Positions 23,669 through 32,009 of a DNA stretch of 41,795 nt are shown here, piece by piece. Location of the stretch: contig JASHQF010000030.1 of the NCBI GenBank assembly GCA_030037695.1, positions 1 through 41,795 on the forward strand. The letters run 5' to 3'. This DNA comes from Thermoplasmata archaeon (lineage in GTDB: Archaea; Thermoplasmatota; Thermoplasmata; Lutacidiplasmatales; UBA184). The notes below the pieces were generated by a model. The model worked only from the letters and a program-made list of their open reading frames with translations, was not told where the DNA came from and made no database searches. Position numbers and translations under genes: made by a program. Position 1 is the stretch's first letter; every line of letters begins with the position of its first letter.

Positions 23669-25102
23669 CTACAGGTGCCAGGTCGGCCCGCCGTAGCCGT
23701 CGGGAACGCCGGCCGCCGCGCCGCCGCCCAACGGATCCGGTCGGGGGGTCGGGGCGCGCCCGGTCTTCTTGGCGACGTAGGCGTCGATCGCCTCCGCGGC
23801 CTTCGACCCCGCGGCCATCGCGTACACCACCGACTTCCCTCCCGAGGCGAAGACCCCCTCGACGTCGGTCCGCCCCTCGGGGCCGCGCCCTTCGGGCCAG
23901 GGGTGGCTCTTCGGGTCGAGGTCGAGCTCGCTCGGGAGGCCCGCGAGGTCCGCCGTCTCGCCCACGGCGGCGATCACGGTATCGCAGGCGATCGTCTCGT
24001 CGGTCCCGGGGACCTCCCGGGTCGTCGCGCGACCGGCGGGGTCCGGGGGACCCGACTCCGTCCTCCGCAGGACGATCCCCTCGACCTGGCGCGCGCCGAC
24101 GATCGCGACCGGCGTCCGCTCGAAGAGGAACTTGAGGCCCTCCTCCGACCCCTCGTCGACCTCCTCGGCTCCCGCCGGCATCGCCCCGCGGGCGCGCCGG
24201 TAGACGACCGTCACCTGGCCCGGCGCGGTCATGCGCAGCGCCGAGCGCGCGGCGTCGAGCGCGACGTCGCCGCCGCCGACCACGACGATCGTGCGGTTCT
24301 TGCGGCCGAACAACCCGTCGGCGCCCTGGTTCACGGCCCGCAGGAACGGCAGGGCGTAGAACACCCCCGGGAGCGCCTCCCCCGGGACGCCGAGGCCGCG
24401 GGCCCCCGAGGCGCCGATCGCGACGTAGACGGCGAGGTAGCCGTCCGCGAGCAGGCTCTCGGGCGTGAAGTCGACGCCGGCCCGACGCCCCGTGACGAAC
24501 GTCACGTCGAGGTCCCGGAAGCGTGCGAGGTCGGCGTCGAGCTCGGTCCCGTCCAGGTGGTACTTGGGGATCGTCTCGACCTGACCGCCGAGGAACGACT
24601 GCCCCTCGAGGACCGTGACGGCGTAGCCGCGGAGCGCGAGCTCCCAGGCCGCCGTGAGCCCCGCAGGGCCGCTGCCGACGACCGCGATCCGCTGGGACCT
24701 CGGCGCGCTGGGGACGTAGCGCAGGTCCGAGCGGCCGAGCTCGACGGCGGCGCGCTTCAGGTGCCGGATCGCGATCGGGACCCCCCGGCCTCCCATCACG
24801 CAATCCTCCTCGCAGTAGTGGTAGCAGGTCTTGCACAGGACGGTCGCGAGCGGGTTGTCCCGCACGGTGAGGCGGGCGGCGTCGTCGAACCTCCGCTGAG
24901 CGATCAGGGCGATGTAGCCGCGGCAGTCCTGCGTGATCGGGCAGGCCTGGACGCAGAACGGCATCGCGCACTGCAGGCATCGCTGAGCCTCGAGGACGGC
25001 CTCGTCGGGCGTGTAGGCGTGGAGGATCTCCCCGAACCCAGCCGCGCGGACGTCCTTACCCTCCTCGGGGACCGGCGTGCGCTGGTAGCGGAAACCGGCC
25101 AT
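23669..25102 (-). CDS. GltD-like NADPH flavoprotein (glutamate synthase small-subunit family), copy 1
   Basis: 477 residues. The N-terminal Fe-S domain has CLQCAMPFCVQACPITQDC and CKTCYHYCEEDC. Next come the FAD Rossmann motif VVGSGPAGLTAAWEL and the NAD(P) motif VVGGGDVALDA, and the C-terminal DVEGVFASGGKSVVYAMAAGSKAAEAID. These proteins pass electrons from NAD(P)H to glutamate synthase or to other partners. No large subunit (GltB) gene is nearby, so the partner is unknown. It is related along its full length to the gene at 28741. ATG 25102. Confidence 0.9.
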   Translation of the reverse strand: MAGFRYQRTPVPEEGKDVRAAGFGEILHAYTPDEAVLEAQRCLQCAMPFCVQACPITQDCRGYIALIAQRRFDDAARLTVRDNPLATVLCKTCYHYCEEDCVMGGRGVPIAIRHLKRAAVELGRSDLRYVPSAPRSQRIAVVGSGPAGLTAAWELALRGYAVTVLEGQSFLGGQVETIPKYHLDGTELDADLARFRDLDVTFVTGRRAGVDFTPESLLADGYLAVYVAIGASGARGLGVPGEALPGVFYALPFLRAVNQGADGLFGRKNRTIVVVGGGDVALDAARSALRMTAPGQVTVVYRRARGAMPAGAEEVDEGSEEGLKFLFERTPVAIVGARQVEGIVLRRTESGPPDPAGRATTREVPGTDETIACDTVIAAVGETADLAGLPSELDLDPKSHPWPEGRGPEGRTDVEGVFASGGKSVVYAMAAGSKAAEAIDAYVAKKTGRAPTPRPDPLGGGAAAGVPDGYGGPTWHL

Positions 25103-25193
25103 CGGCTCGTTCCGGGGGCGCAGCCGGCGGGGTCAGATTACCCTCCCCGCCGCGAACGCCTACCTCTGGGCGGCGTCCCGACCGGGGGGACCC

Positions 25194-25889
25194 CTAGCGC
25201 TTCCGCCCCCGAGCCCGTCGAGCCCGCTCGGCGAGGAACCGTCGCGTGTTCGCCTCGTCGAGGCGCTGGAGCCGACCCAGCTCCCGCACGGGCTGGCGAT
25301 GCTGATCGACCCGGAGGTCGACCCATCGGTCCGGCCAGGCGGGGTCGAACCAGCGCTCGCGGTGCACGACCAGGAGGGCGGCCGATTCGGTCCCCCGACG
25401 GTCGCCCCCTTCGCGCGCCCCGGCTCGGAGCGCCTCCCAGAGCCGTCGCGAAAGGACCCCCCGACTCCGCTCGAACGCCCGCGCCATCGCCGGGACGATC
25501 CGGTCGCCGGAGAGAAGGTTCCCCTGGCAGGCATAGCCCTCGCCGAGCTGGTGTCCGGCCCACGCGTGGCACTCGCCTCCCGTCCAGGCGGCCGCCCGCC
25601 CCCGCCGGTCGACCACGCCGAGCTGCCTCCGCTCGCGGCCCGCGTCGCTCCGCGTGAGGAGCGCGACGACCTCCTCGGCGGATCGCCCCCGGCGGAGCGC
25701 CGCGATCCCGCGTGCGCCGTAGCCATAGTTCGCGTCGGCCTGCGTGGCGAGGGCCCCGACGCGCCAATGCGCCCAGGGGACGATCCCGCCGACGCTCATC
25801 GGCTTCGTGGCGACCGCCACGCCCCAGAACTCCCGCGCGTCGTCGCAGGCCACGATCGAGAACGTCCCCGGGCCCCGGAGCGCGGACAT
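25194..25889 (-). CDS. DUF1028 family protein (Ntn-hydrolase-like)
   Basis: 231 residues matching the DUF1028 family, which has an Ntn-hydrolase-like fold: TFSIVACD, GVAVATKPMSVGGIVPWA, GALATQADANYGYGARG, RQLGVVD, GGECHAWAGHQLGEGYACQG, ESAALLVVHRERW, and VDLRVDQHRQPVRELGRL at the end. The biochemical activity of the family is not settled to my knowledge. ATG 25889 lies 22-28 nt after a CTAAGAA box. It is divergent from the small zinc-finger gene at 25993. Confidence 0.87.
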   Translation of the reverse strand: MSALRGPGTFSIVACDDAREFWGVAVATKPMSVGGIVPWAHWRVGALATQADANYGYGARGIAALRRGRSAEEVVALLTRSDAGRERRQLGVVDRRGRAAAWTGGECHAWAGHQLGEGYACQGNLLSGDRIVPAMARAFERSRGVLSRRLWEALRAGAREGGDRRGTESAALLVVHRERWFDPAWPDRWVDLRVDQHRQPVRELGRLQRLDEANTRRFLAERARRARGRKR

Positions 25890-25910
25890 CGCGGGCGCAG
25901 TCCGGGCGGG

Positions 25911-25917
25911 TTCTTAG
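25911..25917 (-). promoter_or_regulatory. TATA-like box for the DUF1028 gene
   Basis: CTAAGAA on the minus strand, 22-28 nt before ATG 25889. A rightward box (GTATTTTG, 25961-25968) for the next gene lies 44 nt away, so this is a compact divergent promoter pair. Confidence 0.5.
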
Positions 25918-25992
25918 GGGCCCCCTCCCCGAGGCGCCCGCGCCGCCGGTCGAAGCGAACGTATTTTGACCCACCCCGCATCGTCCGACACG

Positions 25993-26160
25993 ATGACCCC
26001 TCCCCCTCCGATCGATACCGTGGGAGCGCGCCCGACGGAACTAGTCCTCTACCGCTGCCTCGTTTGCGGGTTCCAGTCCCTCAAGGGCGACGAGATCGGG
26101 GAGCACCTGATGCAGCACACCGAGGCGGCGAAGTACACCTTCGCCACGGTGGTGAAGTAG
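25993..26160 (+). CDS. small C2H2-type zinc-finger protein
   Basis: 55 residues from ATG 25993. The finger is YRCLVCGFQSLKGDEIGEHLMQH (C-x2-C ... H-x3-H). GTATTTTG at 25961-25968, 25-32 nt upstream, supports this start over the TTG at 25966, which lies inside the box. Probably a small nucleic-acid- or protein-binding factor. Confidence 0.72.
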   Translation: MTPPPPIDTVGARPTELVLYRCLVCGFQSLKGDEIGEHLMQHTEAAKYTFATVVK

Positions 26161-26189
26161 CCGACGCGCGGGGCGACCTCCGCGCTCGA

Positions 26190-26217
26190 GGCCGCCGCTC
26201 GGAAGTGGGCGGCGGCC
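26190..26217 (+). terminator. candidate hairpin terminator after the zinc-finger gene
   Basis: GGCCGCCGC and GCGGCGGCC form a perfect 9-bp stem around a 10-nt loop, followed by GTTCGTTTA. The T-richness is weak, and part of this T stretch also belongs to the next gene's TATA box (TTTATC, 26223-26228). It may be a terminator or simply a hairpin. Confidence 0.35.
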
Positions 26218-26276
26218 GTTCGTTTATCTGCTAGGAGACCCCTCTCGTCGCGAGGGCTCCGAGGGAGGGAACGACG

Positions 26277-26435
26277 ATGGGGTGCGGGATGTTGAAGGTA
26301 GCGTGCGACGACGGCTTCCAGCTCGTCTCCAAGGACAAGGCGGAACTGGTGGGCATGGTGCAGCGGCACGTGGAGCACATGCACCACAAGAAGGTCAGCG
26401 AGGCGGACGTCCTCGCGATGGCCAAGCATCCGTAG
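26277..26435 (+). CDS. DUF1059-like small protein
   Basis: 52 residues beginning MGCGMLKVACDDGFQL. DKAELVGMVQRHVEHMHHKK follows, close to the DUF1059 pattern (short protein, conserved Cys near the start, helix with a conserved His pair). Function unknown. TTTATC box at 26223-26228 and a GAGGGAGG ribosome site at 26261-26268. Confidence 0.72.
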   Translation: MGCGMLKVACDDGFQLVSKDKAELVGMVQRHVEHMHHKKVSEADVLAMAKHP

Positions 26436-26531
26436 GTCGCGCGCGCCGGCCGACGGGACCCAACCGTTTCCTCTCTCCTTCGGCACTCCTGAGCGACGGG
26501 GTTGCCGATCTGCGAGTCGAGCGTGGGCCGG

Positions 26532-26909
26532 TCACGCCTTCGAGGCCGGTTGAAAGACGAGCGAGATCGAATTGACGCAATGGCGCGTGTTCTTCGGGGT
26601 GAACCGCTCCCCCAGGAAGACGTGACCGAGGTGGCCCCCGCAGCGGCCGCAGCGGATCTCGATCCGCTCCCCGTCCGGATCGGGCACGCGCTCGACCGCG
26701 CCCGGGATCTCCTGGTCGAAGCTCGGCCAGCCGCACCCGGCGTCGAACTTGCTCTCCGACCGGTAGAGCGGGGCGCCGCATTGCTTGCACACGTACGTCC
26801 CCGCGGCGGTGGTATGCTCGTACTCGCCCGAGAACGGTCGCTCCGTCCCTCGATGGAGGATGACCGCGGCCTCCTCGCGGTTCAGCTTCCTCCACGTCGG
26901 GTCCGGCAT
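26532..26909 (-). CDS. msrB: peptide-methionine (R)-S-oxide reductase
   Basis: 125 residues. It repairs methionine R-sulfoxide, complementing MsrA at 23041. Structural zinc pairs CKQC and CGRC are present. GTERPFSGEYEHTTAAGTYVC, GCGWPSF, and the catalytic Cys in NTRHCVNSISLVF follow the MsrB family closely. ATG 26909. It is convergent with the DUF1059 gene and divergent from DUF488. Confidence 0.95.
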   Translation of the reverse strand: MPDPTWRKLNREEAAVILHRGTERPFSGEYEHTTAAGTYVCKQCGAPLYRSESKFDAGCGWPSFDQEIPGAVERVPDPDGERIEIRCGRCGGHLGHVFLGERFTPKNTRHCVNSISLVFQPASKA

Positions 26910-27012
26910 CGCTGACCGGCCCCGGGCCCGTGGAGGAGAAAGCGATGGCGGTGCGCAGGGCAGCGAGTGACCCCGCGCGCGAGGTCGGCCGCGCGGAGCC
27001 CGGGGGGCGTCG

Positions 27013-27405
27013 ATGCTCCAGCTGAAGCGAGCGTACGATCGGGCCGATCCCGAGGACGGCGTCCGGGTGCTGGTCGACCGCCTCTGGCCGCGGGGGGTCC
27101 CCAAGGAACGTCTCCGCGTGGACCTCTGGGCGAAGGAGCTCGCTCCGAGCCCCGAGCTCCGCGTCTGGTTCGCGCACCGGCCCGAACGCTTTCCCGAGTT
27201 CCGGAGGCGATACCGCTCCGAGCTCGCGTCGCACACCGAGCAGCTTCGGTCGATCGCCGAGAAGGCCCGGCGAGGCACGGTGACCCTCGTCTTTGCAGCG
27301 CGCGAACCGGCCCGGTCGAACGCCGCCGTGCTCCGGGAGGTGCTCGAGGCGGCCCTGTCCAGCCGGCCGACGCATCGTCGCCCGCGCCGGCACCCAGGGG
27401 GCTGA
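27013..27405 (+). CDS. DUF488 family protein
   Basis: 130 residues. Family hallmarks: YDRADPEDGVRVLVDRLWPRG near the start, DLWAKELAPSPELRVWFAH, and VTLVFAAREPARSNAAVLREVL at the end. DUF488 proteins are small conserved proteins of unknown function. ATG 27013; C-terminal 15 residues are a basic tail. Confidence 0.87.
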   Translation: MLQLKRAYDRADPEDGVRVLVDRLWPRGVPKERLRVDLWAKELAPSPELRVWFAHRPERFPEFRRRYRSELASHTEQLRSIAEKARRGTVTLVFAAREPARSNAAVLREVLEAALSSRPTHRRPRRHPGG

Positions 27406-27493
27406 CCCCGACCGCACGCCGGAGGACCCACGGCCCAAGCCTGGAGCCGGACCGGGTCCGGCGCGGAGCGCCCGACGTGGGGCCCGGTCCGCT

Positions 27494-27502
27494 GGTATAT
27501 CG
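27494..27502 (+). promoter_or_regulatory. TATA box for the PKD-domain gene
   Basis: GGTATATCG in GC-rich surroundings. The start would be near 27525, leaving a leader of about 40 nt with a GGGGGA ribosome site at 27539-27544 before ATG 27563. Confidence 0.5.
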
Positions 27503-27562
27503 TTCTATCCGTCGCCGGCGCGACGCCAAAGTTGAAAAGGGGGAACCGCCGAGAACATCGCC

Positions 27563-28273
27563 ATGCCTTCTCGCTACGAGCGCTCGCTCGGGACCGCGGT
27601 CCTCGCCCTCGGGGTCGGCCTGTTGCTGTTCGGATTCTATCAGGCGTACGTCGATCTGGAGCACCTGCCGAACGACCAGGGCCCGACCGCGCAGTTCACC
27701 TGGTCGGAGAGCGGGCTGCGAGCCAGCTTCGTCGACGGGTCCTCGGCGGCCGGCAGCACGATCTCTACGGTCTACTGGTCGTTCGGCGACGGGAACACTT
27801 CCTCGGCGGCCGATCCCACCCACACCTACGCCAAGGCGGGAGCGTACAACGTGACCCTCATGATCCAGAGCGCCAACGGCAACAGTGCCGAGACGCTCGC
27901 CCTGGTCGCCGTGAACGCGACGGGGACCGCCTCGGGCGGCAGCTCCCCGAGCGAGCCGATCGGCGGCGGCAACGGGATCACCTCGATCCTCTCCCCGATC
28001 TTCGGCGGGGTCTCCGGGTTCTTCCGGACGACCGAGACGTTCGTCTTCCTCGGGGTCGAGTACCTGGTCGGGGCGGCGATCCTGCGGGCCGGCTGGAACC
28101 TCATCACCCCCAAGGCCGAGACGATCCAGGTCCGTGTCAAACCCCGCGACCTGCAGGTCGAGCCGGTGGAGCCTCCGGTGTCGCGACCCGCACCGTACGC
28201 CGCGAGCTCCGTCGCGCCTCTCGCCCCGTCCGGGGGCGTCCCGTCGACGACGGCCTCCCCGGCCAGCCCCTAG
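27563..28273 (+). CDS. PKD-domain membrane protein
   Basis: 236 residues. An N-terminal membrane helix (LGTAVLALGVGLLLFGFYQAY) is followed by one PKD domain (VYWSFGDGNTSSAADPTHTYAKAGAYNVTL, with the WSFGDG...HTYxxxGxYxVTL signature), a linker with Gly/Ser, and a second hydrophobic segment (FVFLGVEYLVGAAILRAGW). The tail is Pro/Ala-rich and basic. The PKD part lies outside the cell. Likely an envelope component; ligand unknown. ATG 27563 follows GGGGGA. Confidence 0.82.
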   Translation: MPSRYERSLGTAVLALGVGLLLFGFYQAYVDLEHLPNDQGPTAQFTWSESGLRASFVDGSSAAGSTISTVYWSFGDGNTSSAADPTHTYAKAGAYNVTLMIQSANGNSAETLALVAVNATGTASGGSSPSEPIGGGNGITSILSPIFGGVSGFFRTTETFVFLGVEYLVGAAILRAGWNLITPKAETIQVRVKPRDLQVEPVEPPVSRPAPYAASSVAPLAPSGGVPSTTASPASP

Positions 28274-28394
28274 CGCGGCGCGTCCCGGGGGGAGGCGCGC
28301 GGCATGCGCCTACCGCACGGCGGCGACGGGGGCCCCTCGGCGGCCCGACCGAAACCGTCAACCGGCCGGGCGCCTCGCGCCCGGAAGGGCTCCC

Positions 28395-28595
28395 ATGGTG
28401 CAGAAAGTGACGGAGGTCGTGGGGACGTCGACCGAGGGGTTTGCGAAGGCCGCCGACAACGCCATCCGGACCGCGTCGAAGACGGTCCGGAACCTGCGCT
28501 GGTTCCGGGTCACCGAGCTCGAGGGGCGGATCCACGACCAGAAGGTCAGCGAGTACCACGCCACGGTGAAGATCTACTTCGATCTCGAGGCGTAG
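28395..28595 (+). CDS. dodecin (flavin-storage protein)
   Basis: 66 residues, matching the dodecin family: VTEVVGTSTEGFAKAADNAI, RTASKTVRNLRWFRVTELEG and YHATVKIYFDLEA. Dodecins form hollow 12-mers that store flavins. Trp36, the residue that stacks against the flavin in the haloarchaeal protein, is present; position 55 is His where Gln is common. The start is ATG 28395, after an upstream coding-poor stretch. Confidence 0.88.
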   Translation: MVQKVTEVVGTSTEGFAKAADNAIRTASKTVRNLRWFRVTELEGRIHDQKVSEYHATVKIYFDLEA

Positions 28596-28740
28596 ACCCT
28601 GCTCCGGAACCGGTTCGCTCCCCGGCACCGGGCCCGGGGAGCACCGGGCTGCGTGCGAGAGCGGCGCACGGGCCTAGGCTTTATGATGCCGCACGAGGTC
28701 GTTCGAGGGGCGCCGGGGTGACGCCGGGAGACCGGGTTCG

Positions 28741-30174
28741 ATGACGGCTGCGGATTCGCGGTACCTGCGCATCGAGGTCCCCGAAGAGCCCGCGCGGGAG
28801 AGGACCACCGACTTCCGGGAGGTCCTGCGATCGTACACCCGCGAGGAGGCGATGCTCGAGGGCCAGCGCTGCCTCCAGTGCGCGCTGCCGTTCTGCGTCG
28901 AGGCGTGCCCGATCACCCAGGATTGCCGCGGGTACATCGGCCTGGTGGCCGAGGGCCGCTTTGACGAGGCGGCCCGGCTGACGCTCCGGGAGAACCCGCT
29001 CGCGACGACCCTGTGCAAGGTCTGCTACCATTACTGCGAGGATGCCTGCGTCATGAAGGGACGAGGGGTCCCCATCGCGATCCGACACCTGAAGCGGGCC
29101 GCGCTCGAGTTCGGGACCTCCGATCTCGAGTACGTGCCGAGCGCTCCGAAGTCCCAGCGGATCGCGATCGTGGGCGCGGGCCCCGCGGGCCTCATGGCCG
29201 CCTGGGAGCTCGGGCTTCGGGGGTACCCGGTGACGCTGTTCGAGGCGCAGCCCGCGATCGGGGGCCAAGCGGGCGCGATCCCCCACTACCGGATGCCCAA
29301 CCACGAGCTCCTGGTGGATCTCCAGCGGATGCGCACCTTCGACCTCACGTTCGTGGAGGGGCGCCGCGTCGGGGTCGACCTCACGATCGACGGCCTTCGT
29401 CGCGAGGGGTACCGCGCGATCCTGCTCACGATCGGGGCGTCCAAGGCGAGCTATCCCGGGATTCCCGGGGAGAACCTTACCGGTGTGCTCCCCGCGCTCG
29501 ATTTCCTCTACGACGTGAACCAGGGTCGTGCCGTCGTCCTCGGTCGGAAGATCGTCGTCGTGGGAGGCGGGGACGTGGCGGTCGACGCGGTGCGGACCTC
29601 CCGCCGGATCGCCCCCGGAGCCCACGTGACCATGGCGTACCGACGCACCCGGGGCGAGTCGCCCGCCGGCGAGGAGGAGATCCGCGAGACGGAACCGGAG
29701 GGGATCGAGTTCCGTTGGCTGCTCGCGCCCAAGGCGATCCTCGGATCGACCCGTGTCGAGGGGATGGAGTTCCAACGGATGGAGCTCGGCGCTCCGGACG
29801 CCTCGGGTCGCCGCGCCGTCCGTCCCGTCGAGGGGGCGATCGAGACGATCCCCTGCGACACCGTGATCCTCGCGATCGGGGAGAAGGCGGACCTCACCGG
29901 GATGCCGGCGGAGCTCGGGCTCAAGATCGGGAACAAGGGCTGGCCCGAGGGCGGGCGGCCCGGCTACGCCACCGAGGCCGAGGGGGTCTTCGCAGCCGGT
30001 GGTCGGTCCGTGGTGCACGCGATGGCGGCGGGTACGAAGGCGGCGGAGGCGATCGATGCCTACCTCTGCCGGTGCGATGGACGGGTGCCCGGACCTCGCC
30101 CCGACCCGTTCGGCGGCCCGGAACCGCCCCCGGCCGTGCCGGAAGGGTACTCCGCTCCCGCGTGGAAGCCGTAG
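28741..30174 (+). CDS. GltD-like NADPH flavoprotein, copy 2
   Basis: 477 residues, paralog of 23669-25102. Fe-S motifs are CLQCALPFCVEACPITQDC and CKVCYHYCEDAC. The FAD motif is VGAGPAGLMAAWEL and the NAD(P) motif VVGGGDVAVDA. The C-terminus is GVFAAGGRSVVHAMAAGTKAAEAID. Both copies share nearly the same domain borders, but loops differ (PHYRMPNHELL here, PKYHLDGTELD there), so they may use different partners. A CTTTATGA box lies at 28679-28686. No GltB is nearby. Confidence 0.91.
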   Translation: MTAADSRYLRIEVPEEPARERTTDFREVLRSYTREEAMLEGQRCLQCALPFCVEACPITQDCRGYIGLVAEGRFDEAARLTLRENPLATTLCKVCYHYCEDACVMKGRGVPIAIRHLKRAALEFGTSDLEYVPSAPKSQRIAIVGAGPAGLMAAWELGLRGYPVTLFEAQPAIGGQAGAIPHYRMPNHELLVDLQRMRTFDLTFVEGRRVGVDLTIDGLRREGYRAILLTIGASKASYPGIPGENLTGVLPALDFLYDVNQGRAVVLGRKIVVVGGGDVAVDAVRTSRRIAPGAHVTMAYRRTRGESPAGEEEIRETEPEGIEFRWLLAPKAILGSTRVEGMEFQRMELGAPDASGRRAVRPVEGAIETIPCDTVILAIGEKADLTGMPAELGLKIGNKGWPEGGRPGYATEAEGVFAAGGRSVVHAMAAGTKAAEAIDAYLCRCDGRVPGPRPDPFGGPEPPPAVPEGYSAPAWKP

Positions 30175-30261
30175 ACTTCCCCGGGGCCGCCCGGCCGAAC
30201 GTCGACCCCTGGGCCTCGCGCGCCGCAAGGTTAAACCCCTGACAGCACCGTTCCCCGCAGG

Positions 30262-30582
30262 ATGAGCGGCCAGTTCTGCACGCGATGCGGCAAGCCGATC
30301 GCCGCGGGCGCGACCGTATGCGGAGCGTGCGGGGCGCCGGTCGGTGCGGCGCCGGTCCCCCAGGGGGGCACGGCGCCAGGCTCACCGCCGCCGCACGCCT
30401 GCGCGAACTGCCGCGCCGCGATGCGATGGGTGGGCCACTACAGCCTGCGGGCGACCGGACATCACGGTGCCCCGGCGGGGGCGCCGGTCGACATGAGCCA
30501 GGCTCCGGAGTCGCTCCTCCCGTTCAGCCTGTACTACTGCCAGGGCTGCGGCAAGTTCGATTTCTATTATCCCGGAACCTAA
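30262..30582 (+). CDS. zinc-ribbon protein
   Basis: 106 residues. It starts QFCTRCGKPIAAGATVCGACG (double CxxC zinc ribbon), then a Pro/Gly linker, and a second metal site (HACANCRAAMRW and YYCQGCGKFDFYY). Function unknown. TTAAAC box 30231-30236 is 26-31 nt upstream of ATG 30262. Confidence 0.8.
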   Translation: MSGQFCTRCGKPIAAGATVCGACGAPVGAAPVPQGGTAPGSPPPHACANCRAAMRWVGHYSLRATGHHGAPAGAPVDMSQAPESLLPFSLYYCQGCGKFDFYYPGT

Positions 30583-30618
30583 CGGCCGAGGGTCGCGGCG
30601 CCCGGCTCGGGAACGTCG

Positions 30619-31305
30619 GTGGCGTCCACGGGGGCCGGCGCGCCGCTCCTCACGCCCTCGGGAACGCGCGACCTTCTCGAGGATCGCGCGGACGCAGGGC
30701 GGGCGCTCGCCGAGCTCCTGGACGGGGCCGTCGGCGTGCGACCGGTGGTCCTGGCCATCCCGCGCGGGGGCGCCGAGGTCGCCGAAGAGATCGCGGCGCG
30801 GCTCGCGGCGGATCGGGACCTCCTCGTGGCGCGCAAGATCGGAGCGCCGCGCGATCCGGAGTACGGCCTCGGGGCCGTGGCCGAGGGCGGGGTCCGATTC
30901 CTCGATCGGGCCCGGATCCGTGACGCCGGGGTGACCGTGGCCCACCTCGAGCCGCGGATCCGAGCGGAGGAGGCCGAGGTCGAACGCCGTTCCGTCCGCT
31001 ACCGCGCGGGGCGGAACCGGCTCCGCCTCCAGGGGAGGGACGCCGTGCTCGTCGACGACGGGGTAGCGACCGGTGGGACGATGCTCGCGGCGATCGAGTC
31101 CGCACGGTCCGCGGGGGCCGCCTCGGTCTCCGTGGCGCTCGGTGTCTGCCCCCCGGCGACGGCAGAACGCCTGCGACGACGGACGGACCTGCTCGCGATC
31201 GTCCTGGTGCCGCAAGCGTTCGAGGCGGTGGGGCAGTGGTACCGGCACTTTCCGCCCGTCGACGACGAGCGCGTGGGGCGGTACCTTCGGCTGACGCCGC
31301 CCTAG
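30619..31305 (+). CDS. phosphoribosyltransferase-family protein
   Basis: 228 residues. The PRPP loop is VLVDDGVATGGTM. PVVLAIPRGGAEVAEEIAARL and VARKIGAPRDPEYGLGA are typical of the COG1926-like predicted phosphoribosyltransferase group, which is not tied to a known base. Start GTG 30619. It overlaps stops with the convergent zinc-finger gene. Confidence 0.84.
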   Translation: MASTGAGAPLLTPSGTRDLLEDRADAGRALAELLDGAVGVRPVVLAIPRGGAEVAEEIAARLAADRDLLVARKIGAPRDPEYGLGAVAEGGVRFLDRARIRDAGVTVAHLEPRIRAEEAEVERRSVRYRAGRNRLRLQGRDAVLVDDGVATGGTMLAAIESARSAGAASVSVALGVCPPATAERLRRRTDLLAIVLVPQAFEAVGQWYRHFPPVDDERVGRYLRLTPP

Positions 31306-31526
31306 GTCATGTGGGCGGAACGGTTGTGCCGCTCGAGCGCGGTGATCGACGAGAGCTTGGCACCGCAGAGCGAGCAGGCGACCTGACGGGACCCTCCGCG
31401 GGCGGCCGGGGTCGTCTGGCCACCGTGCGACTCCCGTACGTGGGTCTCAAGGATCTCCGGGGATCGGAACGCCGACCCGCAGTGCGGGCAGATCGCCTCC
31501 GATTCGTCGTACTCGACGTACGGCAC
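31302..31526 (-). CDS. double zinc-finger protein
   Basis: 74 residues from GTG 31526. There are two fingers of C2H2 type: ICPHCGSAFRSPEILETHVRESH and ACSLCGAKLSSITALERHNRSAH. A TTACGAG-containing box lies about 24 nt upstream, favouring this start over the TTG at 31538. C2H2 proteins of this size in archaea are mostly uncharacterised. Its stop overlaps that of the convergent phosphoribosyltransferase gene. Confidence 0.77.
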   Translation of the reverse strand: MPYVEYDESEAICPHCGSAFRSPEILETHVRESHGGQTTPAARGGSRQVACSLCGAKLSSITALERHNRSAHMT

Positions 31527-31685
31527 ATTCCCCCGCAAGGGATCCGCTCGTAAGCTCCTTTCGCCGCCGCGTCGCGGCGGGGAGAACCGCGTCGACGGGG
31601 CCCCGGAGAGTTCGAGGGCGGAGCGCCGCCCGGCTCGGCGTTCGGGCCCGTGCTAGCGTCTCCCGGTGCGTGCCGGGCAACGGAT

Positions 31686-31862
31686 TCAGGGGATGATCTC
31701 GACCTCGGCCTGGGGGGCCCGGAACCCGACCTTGCGATGGGTCCCGTCACACATCGGCTTGTGCTGGGAGTGACCGCACCGGCACAGCACCGCGACGGCC
31801 TTCCCGTCGACCATCACGAGATTCGGGCCGTTCTCGCTGGAGAGGACCTGGACCTTCGGCAT
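31686..31862 (-). CDS. CDGSH iron-sulfur domain protein
   Basis: 58 residues. The CDGSH motif CRCGHSQHKPMCDGTH gives the 3Cys-1His ligands of a [2Fe-2S] cluster (C27, C29, C38, H42). MPKVQVLSSENGPNLVMVDG precedes it. Such proteins carry out redox or cluster-transfer roles. ATG 31862 lies 26-36 nt after GGCATATGCAG. Divergent from the PhoU-like gene. Confidence 0.9.
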   Translation of the reverse strand: MPKVQVLSSENGPNLVMVDGKAVAVLCRCGHSQHKPMCDGTHRKVGFRAPQAEVEIIP

Positions 31863-31887
31863 GGAACTCCCCCCTCCCGTCGCCGGT

Positions 31888-31898
31888 CTGCATATGCC
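31888..31898 (-). promoter_or_regulatory. TATA box for the CDGSH gene
   Basis: GGCATATGCAG on the minus strand, 26-36 nt before ATG 31862. Confidence 0.55.
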
Positions 31899-31972
31899 GT
31901 TGTCGGGGTCACCGACGACCGGGGCCCGCTCGACCGGCGCGGAACTCCCTCGCTCGGTTCCTAACGAGAATA

Positions 31973-31998
31973 GAGACTATCGAGATTACTATAGTCTC
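31973..31998. promoter_or_regulatory. inverted repeat, probable operator upstream of PhoU-like gene
   Basis: GAGACTAT and ATAGTCTC form a perfect 8-bp inverted repeat with a 10-nt spacer, and ACTATAGT (31988-31995) is itself a palindrome. It sits about 12 nt upstream of the TATATAG box, in an AT-rich island (about 31960-32016) that stands out sharply from the GC-rich surroundings. It is a candidate binding site for a dimeric regulator. No hairpin role is suggested, since it lies upstream of the box. Confidence 0.55.
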
Positions 31999-32009
31999 CA
32001 GCGATAATG

